64,000 bases of DNA from Ensifer sp. WSM1721 (GTDB taxonomy: Bacteria > Pseudomonadota > Alphaproteobacteria > Rhizobiales > Rhizobiaceae): NCBI RefSeq assembly GCF_000513895.2, contig NZ_CP165783.1, forward strand, positions 744,001 through 808,000. The letters run 5' to 3'. Position 1 is the stretch's first letter, and each line of letters starts with the position of its first letter. Of the stretch, positions 17,735-27,660 are shown piece by piece. A program made the translations under genes and the position numbers. The notes below the pieces were generated by a model, which was not told the origin of the DNA, ran no database searches, and saw only the letters and a program-made list of their open reading frames with translations.

Positions 17735-19333
17735 TTATTCGGCGACGCTCAGGAACTTGCTCAGGTGCGCGTTCGGCGAGTTGTCCTGCCAGCCTTTAAC
17801 GCGATCCGAAACGAGCCACAGGTCAGCCTGGGTGAGGAACGGTGCGATCGGCTGTTCCTTCATCAGCAGCGCTTCCGCCTCGTGCAGGATCTTCGAGCGG
17901 GCCGCCGGATCCTGTTCTTCATAGGACTTCTTCATCAACGCGTCGTACTCGGCGTTTTCGAAGTGGCCATAGTTGAAGGTCTTGTTGGTGCTGACGCTGA
18001 GCGCAAGGAAGTTCTCCGCATCGGCATAGTCGGCGACCCACCCGGCGCGCGCGACGTTGAACTTGCCGCCTTCCTGCAGATAGGCGTAATGCGACGACAC
18101 GTCGAGGTTCACGAGCGAGACCTTGGCGCCGAAGGTATTCTTCCACATGTCCGCTACAGCGGTTGCAACGCGCTCATGGTTCGGGTTGGTGTTGTAGCGG
18201 ATTTCGATGTTCAGCGGCTTGCCGCCCTCGCCGTAGCCGGCTTCCTTCATCAGCTCGATCGCCTTGTCTTCGCGGTCGAGCTGCGACATCTCGGCGAAAT
18301 CGGCCTTGGCGGGTTCACCATAGCTTTCGATGCCCGGCGGCACCATCGAGTAGGACGGAAGCTGCGAGCCGCTGTAGATTTCCTTGGCGAGGAAGTCGCG
18401 ATCGACTGCCATCGAGAGCGCCCGGCGAACGCGAACATCGCTATAGGGCTCCTGACGCGTGTCGAAAGCGTAATAGTAGGTTGCAAGGGTCGGTGAGACG
18501 TGGACCTGGTCACCGTAGGACTTGCGCAGCCGCTCGATCTGGTCAGCAGAAAAGTTGTAGACGAGGTCCATTTCCTTCGCTTCGAAGCGACGCACCGAGG
18601 CCGCCTGGTCGTCGATCGGGTAAAAGATCACCTTGTCGAGCTTGACGTTGGCAGCATCCCAATAGTTCGTGTTCTTCTCGACCGTCAGGCTGTCGTTCGG
18701 CACATGCGCCGTCAGCCGGAAAGCACCGTTCGAAACCATGACGCCCGGCTTGACGAAATCCGCGCCATTCTTTTCGACGCTCGCCTTGCTGACCGGCAGC
18801 GCCGTCTGGTGGGCGAGCAATTCAAGAAAGAAGGGCGTCGGGCGCTCTAGGGTGACTTCGAGCGTCTTTTCGTCGACGGCCTTGACGCCGAGCTGCTCGA
18901 GCGGCAGTTCGCCCTTGTTGACCTTTTCCGCATTCTTGATCGGGTAAAGGATGTTGGCGTATTCGGCGGCCGTCTTCGGGTCCTCGACGCGGCGGAACGA
19001 GAAGGCGAAATCCTCGGCGGTCACAGGCGAGCCGTCGGACCACTTGGCATCGGCACGCAGCTTGAAGGTGTAGACGGTACCGTCGTCCGAAAGCTCCCAG
19101 GTTTCGGCGACACCGGGTACGATCTTGCCAGCGGCGTCGTAGATCGTCAGGCCTTCATAGAGGTCCTTGAGGATGAACTCCTCGATGTTGATCGAGGTGT
19201 GCGCCTGGTCGAGCGTCTGCGGCTCGCCGGCATTGCCGCGATGAAGCACGGCCTCCGCGAGCGCCGGACTTGCGCCGATGAGCAGCGAGCCAATGAGCGC
19301 GGCGGTGCTGAGATTGAGTTTCAGTGAAGCCAT
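17735..19333 (-). CDS. Periplasmic oligopeptide-binding protein (OppA-like)
   Basis: A 532-residue secreted solute-binding protein of family 5. The signal peptide ends near SPALAEA. The mature region opens LHRGNAGEPQTLDQAH, has the hallmark VAETWELSDDGTVYTFKLR, and later contains VRRALSMAVDRDFL. The ATG at 19333 has a GGAGAAG ribosome binding site. It is the first gene of the operon with two permeases and a double ATPase downstream, so it delivers oligopeptides or related compounds to that channel. Confidence 0.9.
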   Translation of the reverse strand: MASLKLNLSTAALIGSLLIGASPALAEAVLHRGNAGEPQTLDQAHTSINIEEFILKDLYEGLTIYDAAGKIVPGVAETWELSDDGTVYTFKLRADAKWSDGSPVTAEDFAFSFRRVEDPKTAAEYANILYPIKNAEKVNKGELPLEQLGVKAVDEKTLEVTLERPTPFFLELLAHQTALPVSKASVEKNGADFVKPGVMVSNGAFRLTAHVPNDSLTVEKNTNYWDAANVKLDKVIFYPIDDQAASVRRFEAKEMDLVYNFSADQIERLRKSYGDQVHVSPTLATYYYAFDTRQEPYSDVRVRRALSMAVDRDFLAKEIYSGSQLPSYSMVPPGIESYGEPAKADFAEMSQLDREDKAIELMKEAGYGEGGKPLNIEIRYNTNPNHERVATAVADMWKNTFGAKVSLVNLDVSSHYAYLQEGGKFNVARAGWVADYADAENFLALSVSTNKTFNYGHFENAEYDALMKKSYEEQDPAARSKILHEAEALLMKEQPIAPFLTQADLWLVSDRVKGWQDNSPNAHLSKFLSVAE

Positions 19334-20087
19334 TTTTCTTCTCCTTCCCCTCGATTTGAGTGTGGTTGATCGCAGGAGAGAAGTGCAATTTCGCGGGAAA
19401 GGCAAGGCGATTCCTGCACCCTCCTTTATAAAACGAAATTCTGATTATCGCAAAGGTTGTGGCTCCGTTGCGACGAATCCTGCCGCCTCGTGACGATGCG
19501 CGGCTGAACGGAATTATGCGCCGCCCGCTGCCAACTGCAACGTTTTAGATGTTTTTTCCCAGGGGGAACGCATGGCGGCCGTGGCACAGCCGCGGCGTTG
19601 TCATGCAAACTTCATGAAGGGAAGCGGCACTTTACGTAATACGCGGAAAAATTTGCCATTTCTTTCGCAATCTTTTTGCGAACTTGGCTTGCACATCTCT
19701 GCAGCCGCGTTGCTTGACGAGGAACAGATTTGCGCCGGTCGGTGGCATGGAGCTTCGCCGGAAGGCTGCCTCTCTCGCGCCTCTTCCCCAGGTCGCCATC
19801 ACCAACCAGAAAGCGAAAGCGGTGATTTTTGACGGGATCGTTTTTTCATCCACAGCAATTCCTCTGAAGCACGTTCATCAAGTGCACGTGGCGCATCCAG
19901 GCCCGGTTGCCAAAAGGTCTGCATCAATTATTGTGCGCTTGACTTGGGTCCGGAACGCCGTTTTCGGGGGCAGTGGAGCACGCCCATACGCGTGTGCAAA
20001 GGGCGGCGAAGGGGCCTCATCCGACGGCGGCTTCGACCGCTTCATCGTGGCGCCTGGAGTGGGCGTCTAGCATCAGGGAGATTTCGA
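19334..20087. other. 754-bp divergent intergenic region with a 19-bp dyad
   Basis: No supportable gene lies between the oligopeptide-binding protein and the aldolase. The region is less GC-rich than its surroundings near 19540-19690. The one clear feature is a perfect dyad TTCGCAA-N5-TTGCGAA at 19664-19682, which could be an operator for either divergent unit. Promoters for both genes must lie here, but I cannot place -35/-10 elements with confidence. Confidence 0.4.
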
Positions 20088-21131
20088 ATGGCATTGATCA
20101 CATTGCGGCAACTGCTCGACCATGCAGCGGAAAACAATTACGCGCTGCCAGCCTTCAATGTGAACAATCTCGAATACATCCAGGCCGTCATGAAGGCCGC
20201 GGATGCGACCGATTCTCCCGTTATCCTGCAGGCGAGCCGCGGCGCGCGCGCCTATGCGGGCGATGCTTTCCTGCGTCACCTGATTCTCGGCGCCGCGGAG
20301 GAGTATCCGCACATCCCGGTCTGTCTCCATCTCGACCATGGCGACCAGCCGTCGACCTGCATCTCGGCCATCACCAACGGCTTTACCTCCGTGATGATGG
20401 ACGGCTCGCTGGAGAGAGACGGCAAGACCGTCGCGAGCTATGAATACAACGTCGCCGTCACCGCGGAGGTCGTGAAGATCGCTCATGCGGCGGGCGTCTC
20501 TGTCGAGGGCGAGCTCGGCTGCCTCGGCAATCTCGAAACGGGTGCCGGCGATAAGGAAGACGGGCACGGTTTCGAAGGCAAGCTCACGCGCGAGGAGCTG
20601 TTGACGGACCCCGACCAGGCCCTCGACTTCGTCACCAAGACGGGCGTCGATGCTCTCGCGGTCGCGATCGGCACGAGCCACGGCGCCTACAAGTTCACGC
20701 GTGAGCCGGACGGCGAGATTCTCTCGATCGAGACGATCGCCAAGATCAATAGGCGGCTCCCGAACACGCATCTCGTTATGCACGGGTCGTCGACCGTGCC
20801 GGCCGATCTCCAGGAACTTTTCAACGCCCATGGCGGCAAGATGAAAAAGACCTGGGGCGTGCCGGTCTCGGAAATCCAAAAGGCGATTCCGCTCGGCGTC
20901 CGCAAGGTCAATATCGATACCGATCTTCGCCTCGCCTTCACCGGCGAAATCCGCAAGCACCATCTCGAGCATCCGGACAATTTCGACCCGCGCAACTACC
21001 TGAAGCCGGCAATCGCCCGCATGACGGAGGTCTGCAAGGAACGCTTCCAGGCCTTCCGCTCCGCCGGCCAAGCATCGAAGATCCGGGTACTGAGGCTGCC
21101 GGAAATGGCGAAGCGCTACGCAGCCGCGTAG
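20088..21131 (+). CDS. fba: Class II fructose-bisphosphate aldolase, Calvin-cycle subtype
   Basis: A 347-residue zinc-dependent aldolase that interconverts fructose-1,6-bisphosphate with dihydroxyacetone phosphate and glyceraldehyde-3-phosphate. Visible motifs are CLHLDHGDQ (catalytic Asp and zinc His), [10 protein letters not shown] (Glu), [11 protein letters not shown] and VMHGSST (zinc His residues), and VNIDTDLR (phosphate binding). The ATG at 20088 follows an AGGGAG site; upstream in-frame readings lack family similarity. The insertion pattern and length fit the CbbA-type subgroup of alphaproteobacteria. No other Calvin-cycle genes are next to it, so it may serve gluconeogenic or triose metabolism. 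Confidence 0.92.
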   Translation: MALITLRQLLDHAAENNYALPAFNVNNLEYIQAVMKAADATDSPVILQASRGARAYAGDAFLRHLILGAAEEYPHIPVCLHLDHGDQPSTCISAITNGFTSVMMDGSLERDGKTVASYEYNVAVTAEVVKIAHAAGVSVEGELGCLGNLETGAGDKEDGHGFEGKLTREELLTDPDQALDFVTKTGVDALAVAIGTSHGAYKFTREPDGEILSIETIAKINRRLPNTHLVMHGSSTVPADLQELFNAHGGKMKKTWGVPVSEIQKAIPLGVRKVNIDTDLRLAFTGEIRKHHLEHPDNFDPRNYLKPAIARMTEVCKERFQAFRSAGQASKIRVLRLPEMAKRYAAA

Positions 21132-21196
21132 TTCGTCGGGTCACAGGCACGTTGTTGTCGCAACCGGGCAGGCGCATCGCGTTGGCGTTTCGCCGG

Positions 21197-24043
21197 CTAG
21201 CCTTGCCTCTCCATATGTATCTCGTGCTCGTAGAGCTGATCCATGCTGAGCGAGGCCACTTCCGCCAGGCGCATCTGACTTTTCACGCGGCCTGAGCCGA
21301 GAACCACGACATCGTCGCAAAACGAAATCGTGCTGCGGTGATGGCTGATCACGACCGTTGTGCGGCGGCCCGCTCTCGATTTCAACGTCTCGACGATTGC
21401 CGCTTCCGACAGACCGTCGACGGCATTCGTCGCCTCGTCCAGGATCAGGATCGCCGGGTCGCGCACCAGCGCCCGCGCGAGCGCGATCCGCTGCCGTTGT
21501 CCCGCCGAGAGGCTCGCTCCCCTGTAGCCGACGACCGTCTCGTAGCCTTGCGGCAGTTTTTCGATGAAGCTGTGCGCCTCCGCCAGCTTCGCGGCTCGCT
21601 CCACTTCCGCAAACGTAGCGCTCTGACCGTAGGTGATGTTTTCCAGAATGCTTCCGTCAACCAGTTCCAGATCCTGGCTGGCGACGGCGATTTGCCGCCG
21701 CCACTGGACGGGATCGATTTCATCGAGCGGCACGCCATCGACGAGAATGCGTCCCTCATCCGGCTCCACGAAACGGCAAAGCAGATTGACGATGGTGGTC
21801 TTGCCGGCGCCCGAGCGGCCGATGATTGCCGTCGACCGGCCATGATGGATCTGGAAGCCCGCGGAACGCAACACGATGGGGCGTTCCTCAGAGCCTGGAT
21901 ATCGGAATGTCACCCGGTCGAACTGGATGGCCCGTCGCAAGCCCTCAAACGGCTCGCTGCCCGTCGGAGGCTTCGGTTTGTCGGAAGAATCCAGAAGCCA
22001 TCGCACCTCCTCGAGCGAGCCGCTCCACCCCTGGATCTGGCTCCAGGACATCTGCAGCGCACGCACGTGCGGCTGCAGGCGGTAGAGCAGGATGACGAAA
22101 GCGACGATCACGGGAAAGCTCACCCCGACGAACCAGGCACTCACCACCGCCGCGAGAAAGAGGGCCGAATGGAGCACCTCTGTCAGCGGTGGCAGGACGC
22201 CTTGGCGTGTCTGGAGCACAAATCCGGCGCGACGCACGGCTTCCGATGCGGCGTCGAAGGCGTTCTTCTCGCGCTGCTCCTGACCGAACACACGGATGAG
22301 CCGCCCCGCATGCACCAAGTGCAGCATCCTCCCGGCGAGTTCGCTATTGAAAGATGTCACGTCGCGGCTCGGGCGTTTGAGCGTGGCCGAAAGGGCCGCA
22401 TGCGCAAGCTGAACGAGAACAAGGCCGAGCGCCACGAAAAGCGTCATCTGCCAGGAGAGGAGCAACAGGAAGGCCATCAGGATCACGGTTGCGGAGCCGT
22501 GCACGATCGAAGCGAGCACCGTCTGTATGGCGTCGGAGGCGCGCCATGATTCGTTGGAGATGATGTTCAGCAGGCGGCCCGGATTTTGCTGCATGAAGAA
22601 AGGATAGCCGATCCTCAAGAGCTGATCAGAGAGCGCGCTTCGGATGGCGTGGCTCGCCTTGCCGTAGATGAAGTTGGTGAGCAGCGTATTCGCAAAGGCC
22701 AGAACATTCTTGAGTGTGATCAGGGAAAGGACAGCTGCGGCTATCGCAAGCAATCGTGTGCCGTCGTTCAGCCCCTGCCCCATTTGCTGAAAGAATGCGG
22801 AAATTCCGCTCAAGCCCCCAGCCTGTCCGTCCCCAGCGATAATGCTGAGCATCGGGATTATAAGCCCGATTCCGGCGCCTTCGAGCGCAGCGCTGGCGAG
22901 GCCCAGAACGACGACCACCGGAAGAAGGCGCAATTGCGGTCCCAGCGCGTCACGCAAGACATGCAAGCCGGGCAACAGGAATCGCAACATGGCGGCCCTC
23001 ATATTTTCTTTTTCAGCTCTTGTGCTGTCTGCTTGAACCGGTGTCGGCCGATCCGCGAGTAATCGACTGGTTGCAGCAAGGCACATGAACTTTACGGCGC
23101 CGAGTAGATTCATCGAAACGATCGGCCAATGCGACAGTCGGAGTTCTGGATCGAACCTCGCGCCGCCGAAAGCCTGTGTGCAGGCGGATCTGACGGTCCA
23201 GCAAAAGTGCCTGATAAGCCACGGCGCTCCGAAGAGGTGCTTCAAGCAAAGCCCGCCATTGCCAAGGCTATAGCTGCGGTGAAGCTTTTCGATGGCCGCA
23301 CGGGTGCGCCGTCCATGGTGATGGTGGACGACCATGTCAGGAACATACTCGACCGCAATGCCGAGCTCGAAAGCGCGCACGAGATAGTCCGTGTCCTCAG
23401 CCGATTGCAGCGGCGCGCCGGCTCCGAAGCGCTCGTCGAAGGGACCGACCAGAGCCGCGACGTCGCGATGCATGCTCATGTTGCAGCCAAGCACGAAACC
23501 GCCGGGGTGAACGTCGCGGGTCAGCTGCGCCGCGACCCTCGACCGTTTGATCGTGAAGGGCAAATCGGATGGACTGCCAAGTTCGACGCGACCCCCGCGG
23601 ATGACGCGCATTTCGCCATTTGCGTAGTGGCGCTTCAGGTCAGCGAGATAGCTGCTATCGACCTCGCAATCATCGTCGATGAAGACAAGGATTCGGCCCC
23701 GGGCCTGCTCCAGGCCGGCATTGCGTGCCGCAGCAAGCCCCGGGCGCGGCTCGGTGACGCGTGTGATCGCGATGGGCGACGCGGCGGCGATACGGATGAG
23801 CTCGTCCGGTGTGCCATCGGTAGAGCCGTTGTCGACGACCACGAGCTCGCTTGTAATGGAGGCGTGGGCGGTACAGGCGCGCTCTATCGATCGGATGCAG
23901 GCCTGAAGCGCCCGGACGCGATTGTGCGTGCAGACGATGAAGGTCGCGAAAGGGCGGGCACCGCCAGAGCTCGACGGGATAGCCATGGACCCCGCCGCCG
24001 CATCAGGGTGCACCCTTTCCCTCTCTAGACTTTCGCCCGTCAT
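21197..24043 (-). CDS. Fusion protein: family 2 glycosyltransferase + ABC exporter (membrane and ATPase domains)
   Basis: One uninterrupted frame of 948 codons encodes two proteins that are usually separate. Residues 1 to about 347 are a GT2 glycosyltransferase (TFIVCTHNR start, VVDNGSTDGT, VFIDDDCEVD metal site, AEDTDYLVRAFELG). From about 348 comes a type I exporter: six membrane helices, Walker A IIGRSGAGKTTI, signature LSAGQRQRIALARAL, Walker B LILDEATNAVD and switch VISHHR. An internal ATG at 23002 heads the exporter but has only a poor ribosome binding site, so a fused product is likely, though internal initiation is possible. The ATG at 24043 comes one base after the stop of the upstream gene. 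Likely role: assembling and exporting a surface saccharide or glycolipid. Confidence 0.8.
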   Translation of the reverse strand: MTGESLERERVHPDAAAGSMAIPSSSGGARPFATFIVCTHNRVRALQACIRSIERACTAHASITSELVVVDNGSTDGTPDELIRIAAASPIAITRVTEPRPGLAAARNAGLEQARGRILVFIDDDCEVDSSYLADLKRHYANGEMRVIRGGRVELGSPSDLPFTIKRSRVAAQLTRDVHPGGFVLGCNMSMHRDVAALVGPFDERFGAGAPLQSAEDTDYLVRAFELGIAVEYVPDMVVHHHHGRRTRAAIEKLHRSYSLGNGGLCLKHLFGAPWLIRHFCWTVRSACTQAFGGARFDPELRLSHWPIVSMNLLGAVKFMCLAATSRLLADRPTPVQADSTRAEKENMRAAMLRFLLPGLHVLRDALGPQLRLLPVVVVLGLASAALEGAGIGLIIPMLSIIAGDGQAGGLSGISAFFQQMGQGLNDGTRLLAIAAAVLSLITLKNVLAFANTLLTNFIYGKASHAIRSALSDQLLRIGYPFFMQQNPGRLLNIISNESWRASDAIQTVLASIVHGSATVILMAFLLLLSWQMTLFVALGLVLVQLAHAALSATLKRPSRDVTSFNSELAGRMLHLVHAGRLIRVFGQEQREKNAFDAASEAVRRAGFVLQTRQGVLPPLTEVLHSALFLAAVVSAWFVGVSFPVIVAFVILLYRLQPHVRALQMSWSQIQGWSGSLEEVRWLLDSSDKPKPPTGSEPFEGLRRAIQFDRVTFRYPGSEERPIVLRSAGFQIHHGRSTAIIGRSGAGKTTIVNLLCRFVEPDEGRILVDGVPLDEIDPVQWRRQIAVASQDLELVDGSILENITYGQSATFAEVERAAKLAEAHSFIEKLPQGYETVVGYRGASLSAGQRQRIALARALVRDPAILILDEATNAVDGLSEAAIVETLKSRAGRRTTVVISHHRSTISFCDDVVVLGSGRVKSQMRLAEVASLSMDQLYEHEIHMERQG

Positions 24044-24044
24044 C

Positions 24045-26324
24045 TCACACCACCCCATTCTGGGGAAGCACGCTTGCGGCCGGCACGGACTGCAGGTAGC
24101 GCGCCAGCGCATCGACCCTTCTTGTCGCAGCAAGCGAAAGGCGGCTGCACCAGGGCGCGCGAGAGCCGACGAAGAGGCCATATCGCTCGCGGCGCCGAAT
24201 GAGATTCCATTTCCCCGTTCGCGTCAGAAAATCGTGCGTCAGCTCTGGCCGCTTCTCGTCAGCGATGAGTTGGTAGAGGAAGTAGAAGAAGCAAAGCATG
24301 CCATCCTCGTAAGCCTGGCGTGTCTCAGGCGGACAAGAGGCGATCTTCCTCTCCAGCGAGAGAATGAACTCCGCAGCGACGCGGATCGTTTCCTTTGATG
24401 CCACGACGCCTAGCTCGCGAAGCGAGCTTGCGTCATCGAAAAGGCCTTCTCGTTCAAGATTTTCGGCGACGATCTTCAGATGCGTCTGACGCATCTGCCG
24501 CTGGTGTCTGCTGGTGACGCTGTCGCCATGGATTCGATAGGCAACCAGGGCTTCATCGATCATCGTCGCGGGAAACCGATCGGCAACCCGTCGGAACAGA
24601 TCGAAATCTTCCGCGTGTGGATAAGCGCCGTCGTATATGAGCATCTCCTCCGGGATTAGTCTTCGGTTGAAGACCACGGTGGAGTGAATGAAGATCGTGA
24701 AAAACATCGAAAGGACCCGCATGCTGCCCGGCCGGTAGATCGGACTGGGCTTGCCTCGGACGATGCGATCGCCGATCAGAGTATCGACGCCGGTGCCGCA
24801 CATGGCGAGACGAGGCTGCTCCAGGAAAAGCGCCACCTGCCGCGAAAAGCGCGTTGAATACGAGATGTCATCGGCATCCATTCGTGCCACCAGGTCGCCG
24901 CTCGCAAGCGCCAGTCCCTCGTTCAGGGTCGTGATGAGGCCGCGATTTTCCCGAGAACGAACGGAGATACGGCTATCGGCCTTCCGATAGCGGTCGAGAA
25001 TCTCGAGCGAGCGATCGGTCGAACCATCGTCGATTGCGATGATCTCGAGGCGGCGATAATCCTGGCGCAGAATGCTTTCGAGCGCAGGAGCGAGATAGGG
25101 TTCGCCGTTGTAGACGGGCAGCAGGACGGACACCAATGGCTTCGGCATGGCTCGGCTTACGTTCATTGAAACATCCGATATCTGAAGGGCATTGCTGCGG
25201 TCGACCAGCGGCCCGAGGTAAGGCGTAAGCTCCTCGTCCCGCCGTCCTGTGGCGGCCTCATCGCCTCCTGGGCGAATGTAAGGAAAGTGCCGCTTCAGCG
25301 CGTTGAGCGGCTTTTCGAAGGCAAGCCAGGAAATCGACGCCACGATCAAGGTGCCGGCGCCTGCAACGAAAAGCCGCCCGAGTCCCTGCTCGGAGACATT
25401 GACGGGAATCGAGCTCTGCGCCTCGACGACGAATGCCAGGACGATCGCATGATAAAGATAGACGCCATAGCTGACGCGGCCGAGCGCTGTGAGCGGACCG
25501 GATCCAATCAGGCGACCGAGATAACCGCCGATCCCGCGCGAGCAGTTGCCCACCAGCATCGTCAGGGGGACGAGCGGGAAGACTTCGAGCGCAATCCAGG
25601 CGAGCCAGTCCACAAGCGGCGCCTTCGCCATGGGCCGCAGCCACAGCAGGACCAAGGAGACCGCTAAAAGCGGAATACAGCTTCGCTGCGCCCATTGCGG
25701 CCATGCCTCGCCCTTGCAGCGGTGGGCGGCCAGAAAGCCGCCGGCTGCCAGCGCATCCATCGACGCCGGCGGCAGCAGGTCGCGCGCGAGGGAGGGTGTC
25801 CCGGTCAGGGGCCAGTAAAATCGATAGGCAATCGAGCATAGGATGACGCCTACGCAAATTCGAGCAATCGAGCGCCGCGGGGCGATGAGAATGATCAAGG
25901 GCCAGACGATATAGAACTGCTCCTCGATGCTCAGGCTCCAGGTATGACAGAGAACCCACGGGCTCCACTCGTTCTGCAGCGCGTACCAGAAGTTAGAGAG
26001 GTAAAGCGCATGCCACGCCAGCACTTCTTTGGAGCTCTCCAATCCGGTCAGCCACACGAGGCCCAAGATGGCAAAATACGGGGGAAATATACGCAGCGCC
26101 CGGCGCGCATAAAAGGATTTGAGTGCAGTTGCCGGTTCGAAGCCGGCAGCGTCGCGCGCATCGAGAAGCAGCCGCGTTATCAGGAACCCGCTCAATACAA
26201 AGAACAGCCGCACGCCGATATGGCCCAAGTGCGAACCATCGGCTGCAAAGAAATGCGCATAGAGCACCAAGCTGACAGCGACGGCTCTGAGCCCGTCCAA
26301 TTGCCGGTCCCGCGCAATCCCCAT
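24045..26324 (-). CDS. Fusion protein: acyltransferase-3 membrane domain + family 2 glycosyltransferase
   Basis: A 759-residue protein. Residues 1 to about 370 form an acyltransferase_3 (OafA/ExoZ-like) domain with about ten helices, the histidine motif YAHFF, HIGVRLFFVLSGFLITRLL and ARRALRIFPPYF. Such domains acetylate or succinylate sugars in the membrane. From about residue 393 a GT2 domain begins (VSVLLPVYNGEPYL, AIDDGSTDRSLE, ARMDADDIS, AEDFDLFRR). The second of two close ATGs (26324) is preferred because GGGAGGG lies 7 bases upstream; the first (26330) would be too close. It overlaps in expression with the GT2-exporter fusion, so the two genes probably decorate and export one polysaccharide. 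Confidence 0.82.
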   Translation of the reverse strand: MGIARDRQLDGLRAVAVSLVLYAHFFAADGSHLGHIGVRLFFVLSGFLITRLLLDARDAAGFEPATALKSFYARRALRIFPPYFAILGLVWLTGLESSKEVLAWHALYLSNFWYALQNEWSPWVLCHTWSLSIEEQFYIVWPLIILIAPRRSIARICVGVILCSIAYRFYWPLTGTPSLARDLLPPASMDALAAGGFLAAHRCKGEAWPQWAQRSCIPLLAVSLVLLWLRPMAKAPLVDWLAWIALEVFPLVPLTMLVGNCSRGIGGYLGRLIGSGPLTALGRVSYGVYLYHAIVLAFVVEAQSSIPVNVSEQGLGRLFVAGAGTLIVASISWLAFEKPLNALKRHFPYIRPGGDEAATGRRDEELTPYLGPLVDRSNALQISDVSMNVSRAMPKPLVSVLLPVYNGEPYLAPALESILRQDYRRLEIIAIDDGSTDRSLEILDRYRKADSRISVRSRENRGLITTLNEGLALASGDLVARMDADDISYSTRFSRQVALFLEQPRLAMCGTGVDTLIGDRIVRGKPSPIYRPGSMRVLSMFFTIFIHSTVVFNRRLIPEEMLIYDGAYPHAEDFDLFRRVADRFPATMIDEALVAYRIHGDSVTSRHQRQMRQTHLKIVAENLEREGLFDDASSLRELGVVASKETIRVAAEFILSLERKIASCPPETRQAYEDGMLCFFYFLYQLIADEKRPELTHDFLTRTGKWNLIRRRERYGLFVGSRAPWCSRLSLAATRRVDALARYLQSVPAASVLPQNGVV

Positions 26325-26710
26325 GAGCATCCCTCCCAAGTTCAACCTTCGCGGGATACCGTCCTGACAGATCAGTCCCCCGACAGGTATGATCCTTGCC
26401 GCAGGCCCCGCTGAGCGTTCCTTGGTTAGAGCCAGGATTATGTAAGTGAAAGAATAGTTAAGGGCGGCCACGCGACTGTATGGCCGAATCGGGCCAAACT
26501 TTGGCGCGGCTGTCGCAAGATTACCCCGTGGGCCGCTGTTGAAATGGCAGTGTGTCGACCGTGCAATACCATGCTGAGATCAAAGCCGATTTGGATTAAT
26601 GGTCCGAATCGCCTCTTTGGTTGCATGAATATTGGCAATACATCACAGAACGCGAGATCTGATGCGAATATTCTAATCTAATTCTTTGCCGAATGCCTCT
26701 GTTTAGCTTG
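26325..26710. other. Intergenic region upstream of polysaccharide operon
   Basis: The 386 bp between the acyltransferase fusion and the cupin regulator hold no convincing gene. The right part (about 26560-26700) is AT-rich for this genome and probably contains the promoter of the leftward polysaccharide operon. A short dyad TTTAGC-TT-GCTAAA at 26702-26715 overlaps the regulator stop codon and may act as its terminator. Confidence 0.4.
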
Positions 26711-27538
26711 CTAAAAAGTCGGCGGCGTGTTGATCCAGAGCAGAACGGTCTCGCCGTCATGCCTGTTCGACCAGGCGTGACGGCGACGGCTCTCGAAGTA
26801 GAGGGAATCGCCCGGATGGAGATCGTAGAACTGATCACCGTCGAGAACGAACTCGACACGGCCGGAGAGCACGTAGACGAATTCCTCACCCTCGTGCCGG
26901 TAGGCCCCCTCGCTCGATGCGCCGGGCGCCAGCACGAAGCGGTGGCAGTCCATCTGGTTCTTCCCTTCCGCAAGGAGCTGAACCGTCACACCCGGCGTCG
27001 TGCGCGGCCAGTTACGCCACTCGCCGGCCCTGACAAGTGCTCTCGCACGAGGCTCCACTTCGCCGGAGAGGCTTGAGACCGTCGTTCCGAAATACTCGGC
27101 GAGGTTATGCAGAACTGCGACGGAGACGCCCTGTGACGTCCGCTCCAACGTAGAGAGAACCGACGCGGCAATGCCGATCTCGCCAGCCACCTGCTCCAGC
27201 GTCTTGCCCGCGGCGTGTCTCAGGTTTCGCAGCTTCCGGCCGACCTGCAGGTCGGCATTATTCTCTATCGACGTGGCCGAGCCGTTATCGTCATTCGCCG
27301 CGCTCTCCGCGTCCAGCGCCTCCCGTATCGCGGCCGGATTGAGGCCGCGTTCGGTGCGAAACCAGGAGATGCGCTTCAACCGTGCAAGATCGGCCTCGCT
27401 GTATTGTCGATGGCCGGTGGCGGAACGCTCCGGGACGACGAGCCCCTGCGATTCCCACAGCCGCAACGTCGACGCCGAGACGCCGGCGAGCCTCGCCGCC
27501 TCGGCAACCTTGTAGCGTACGTTGTCAGCACCGCTCAT
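26711..27538 (-). CDS. Tripartite MerR - XRE - cupin transcriptional regulator
   Basis: A 275-residue regulator with two different DNA-binding modules and one sensor. Residues about 8-75 are a MerR helix-turn-helix (AEAARLAGVSASTLRLWESQGL, then GHRQYSEADLARLKRISWF). Residues about 98-152 are an XRE helix-turn-helix (GKTLEQVAGEIGIAASVLSTLE). Residues about 195-275 are a cupin (HRFVLAPGA, YRHEGEEFVYVLSGRVEF, LHPGDSLYFES). The ATG at 27538 follows GAGGA. It is divergent from gabT-gabD and is the obvious candidate to control them in response to a small amine or amino-acid-derived ligand bound by the cupin. Confidence 0.85.
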   Translation of the reverse strand: MSGADNVRYKVAEAARLAGVSASTLRLWESQGLVVPERSATGHRQYSEADLARLKRISWFRTERGLNPAAIREALDAESAANDDNGSATSIENNADLQVGRKLRNLRHAAGKTLEQVAGEIGIAASVLSTLERTSQGVSVAVLHNLAEYFGTTVSSLSGEVEPRARALVRAGEWRNWPRTTPGVTVQLLAEGKNQMDCHRFVLAPGASSEGAYRHEGEEFVYVLSGRVEFVLDGDQFYDLHPGDSLYFESRRRHAWSNRHDGETVLLWINTPPTF

Positions 27539-27660
27539 CCGTTCATGTCCTCGTTCTGCCACTCCGACGCGACAGCGTGCCCTCGAATGCTGCCGGCAAT
27601 CTACCCGCGCCTCGTCGATTTACAAGAAGGTGGCCATCAGCCTCGGTGGTGTCTCGATCA

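Noticed and set aside
20088..21131. Part of a Calvin-cycle operon
   Set aside because: The aldolase is of the cbb subtype, but no rbcL, prkA, cbbR or other cbb gene lies nearby.
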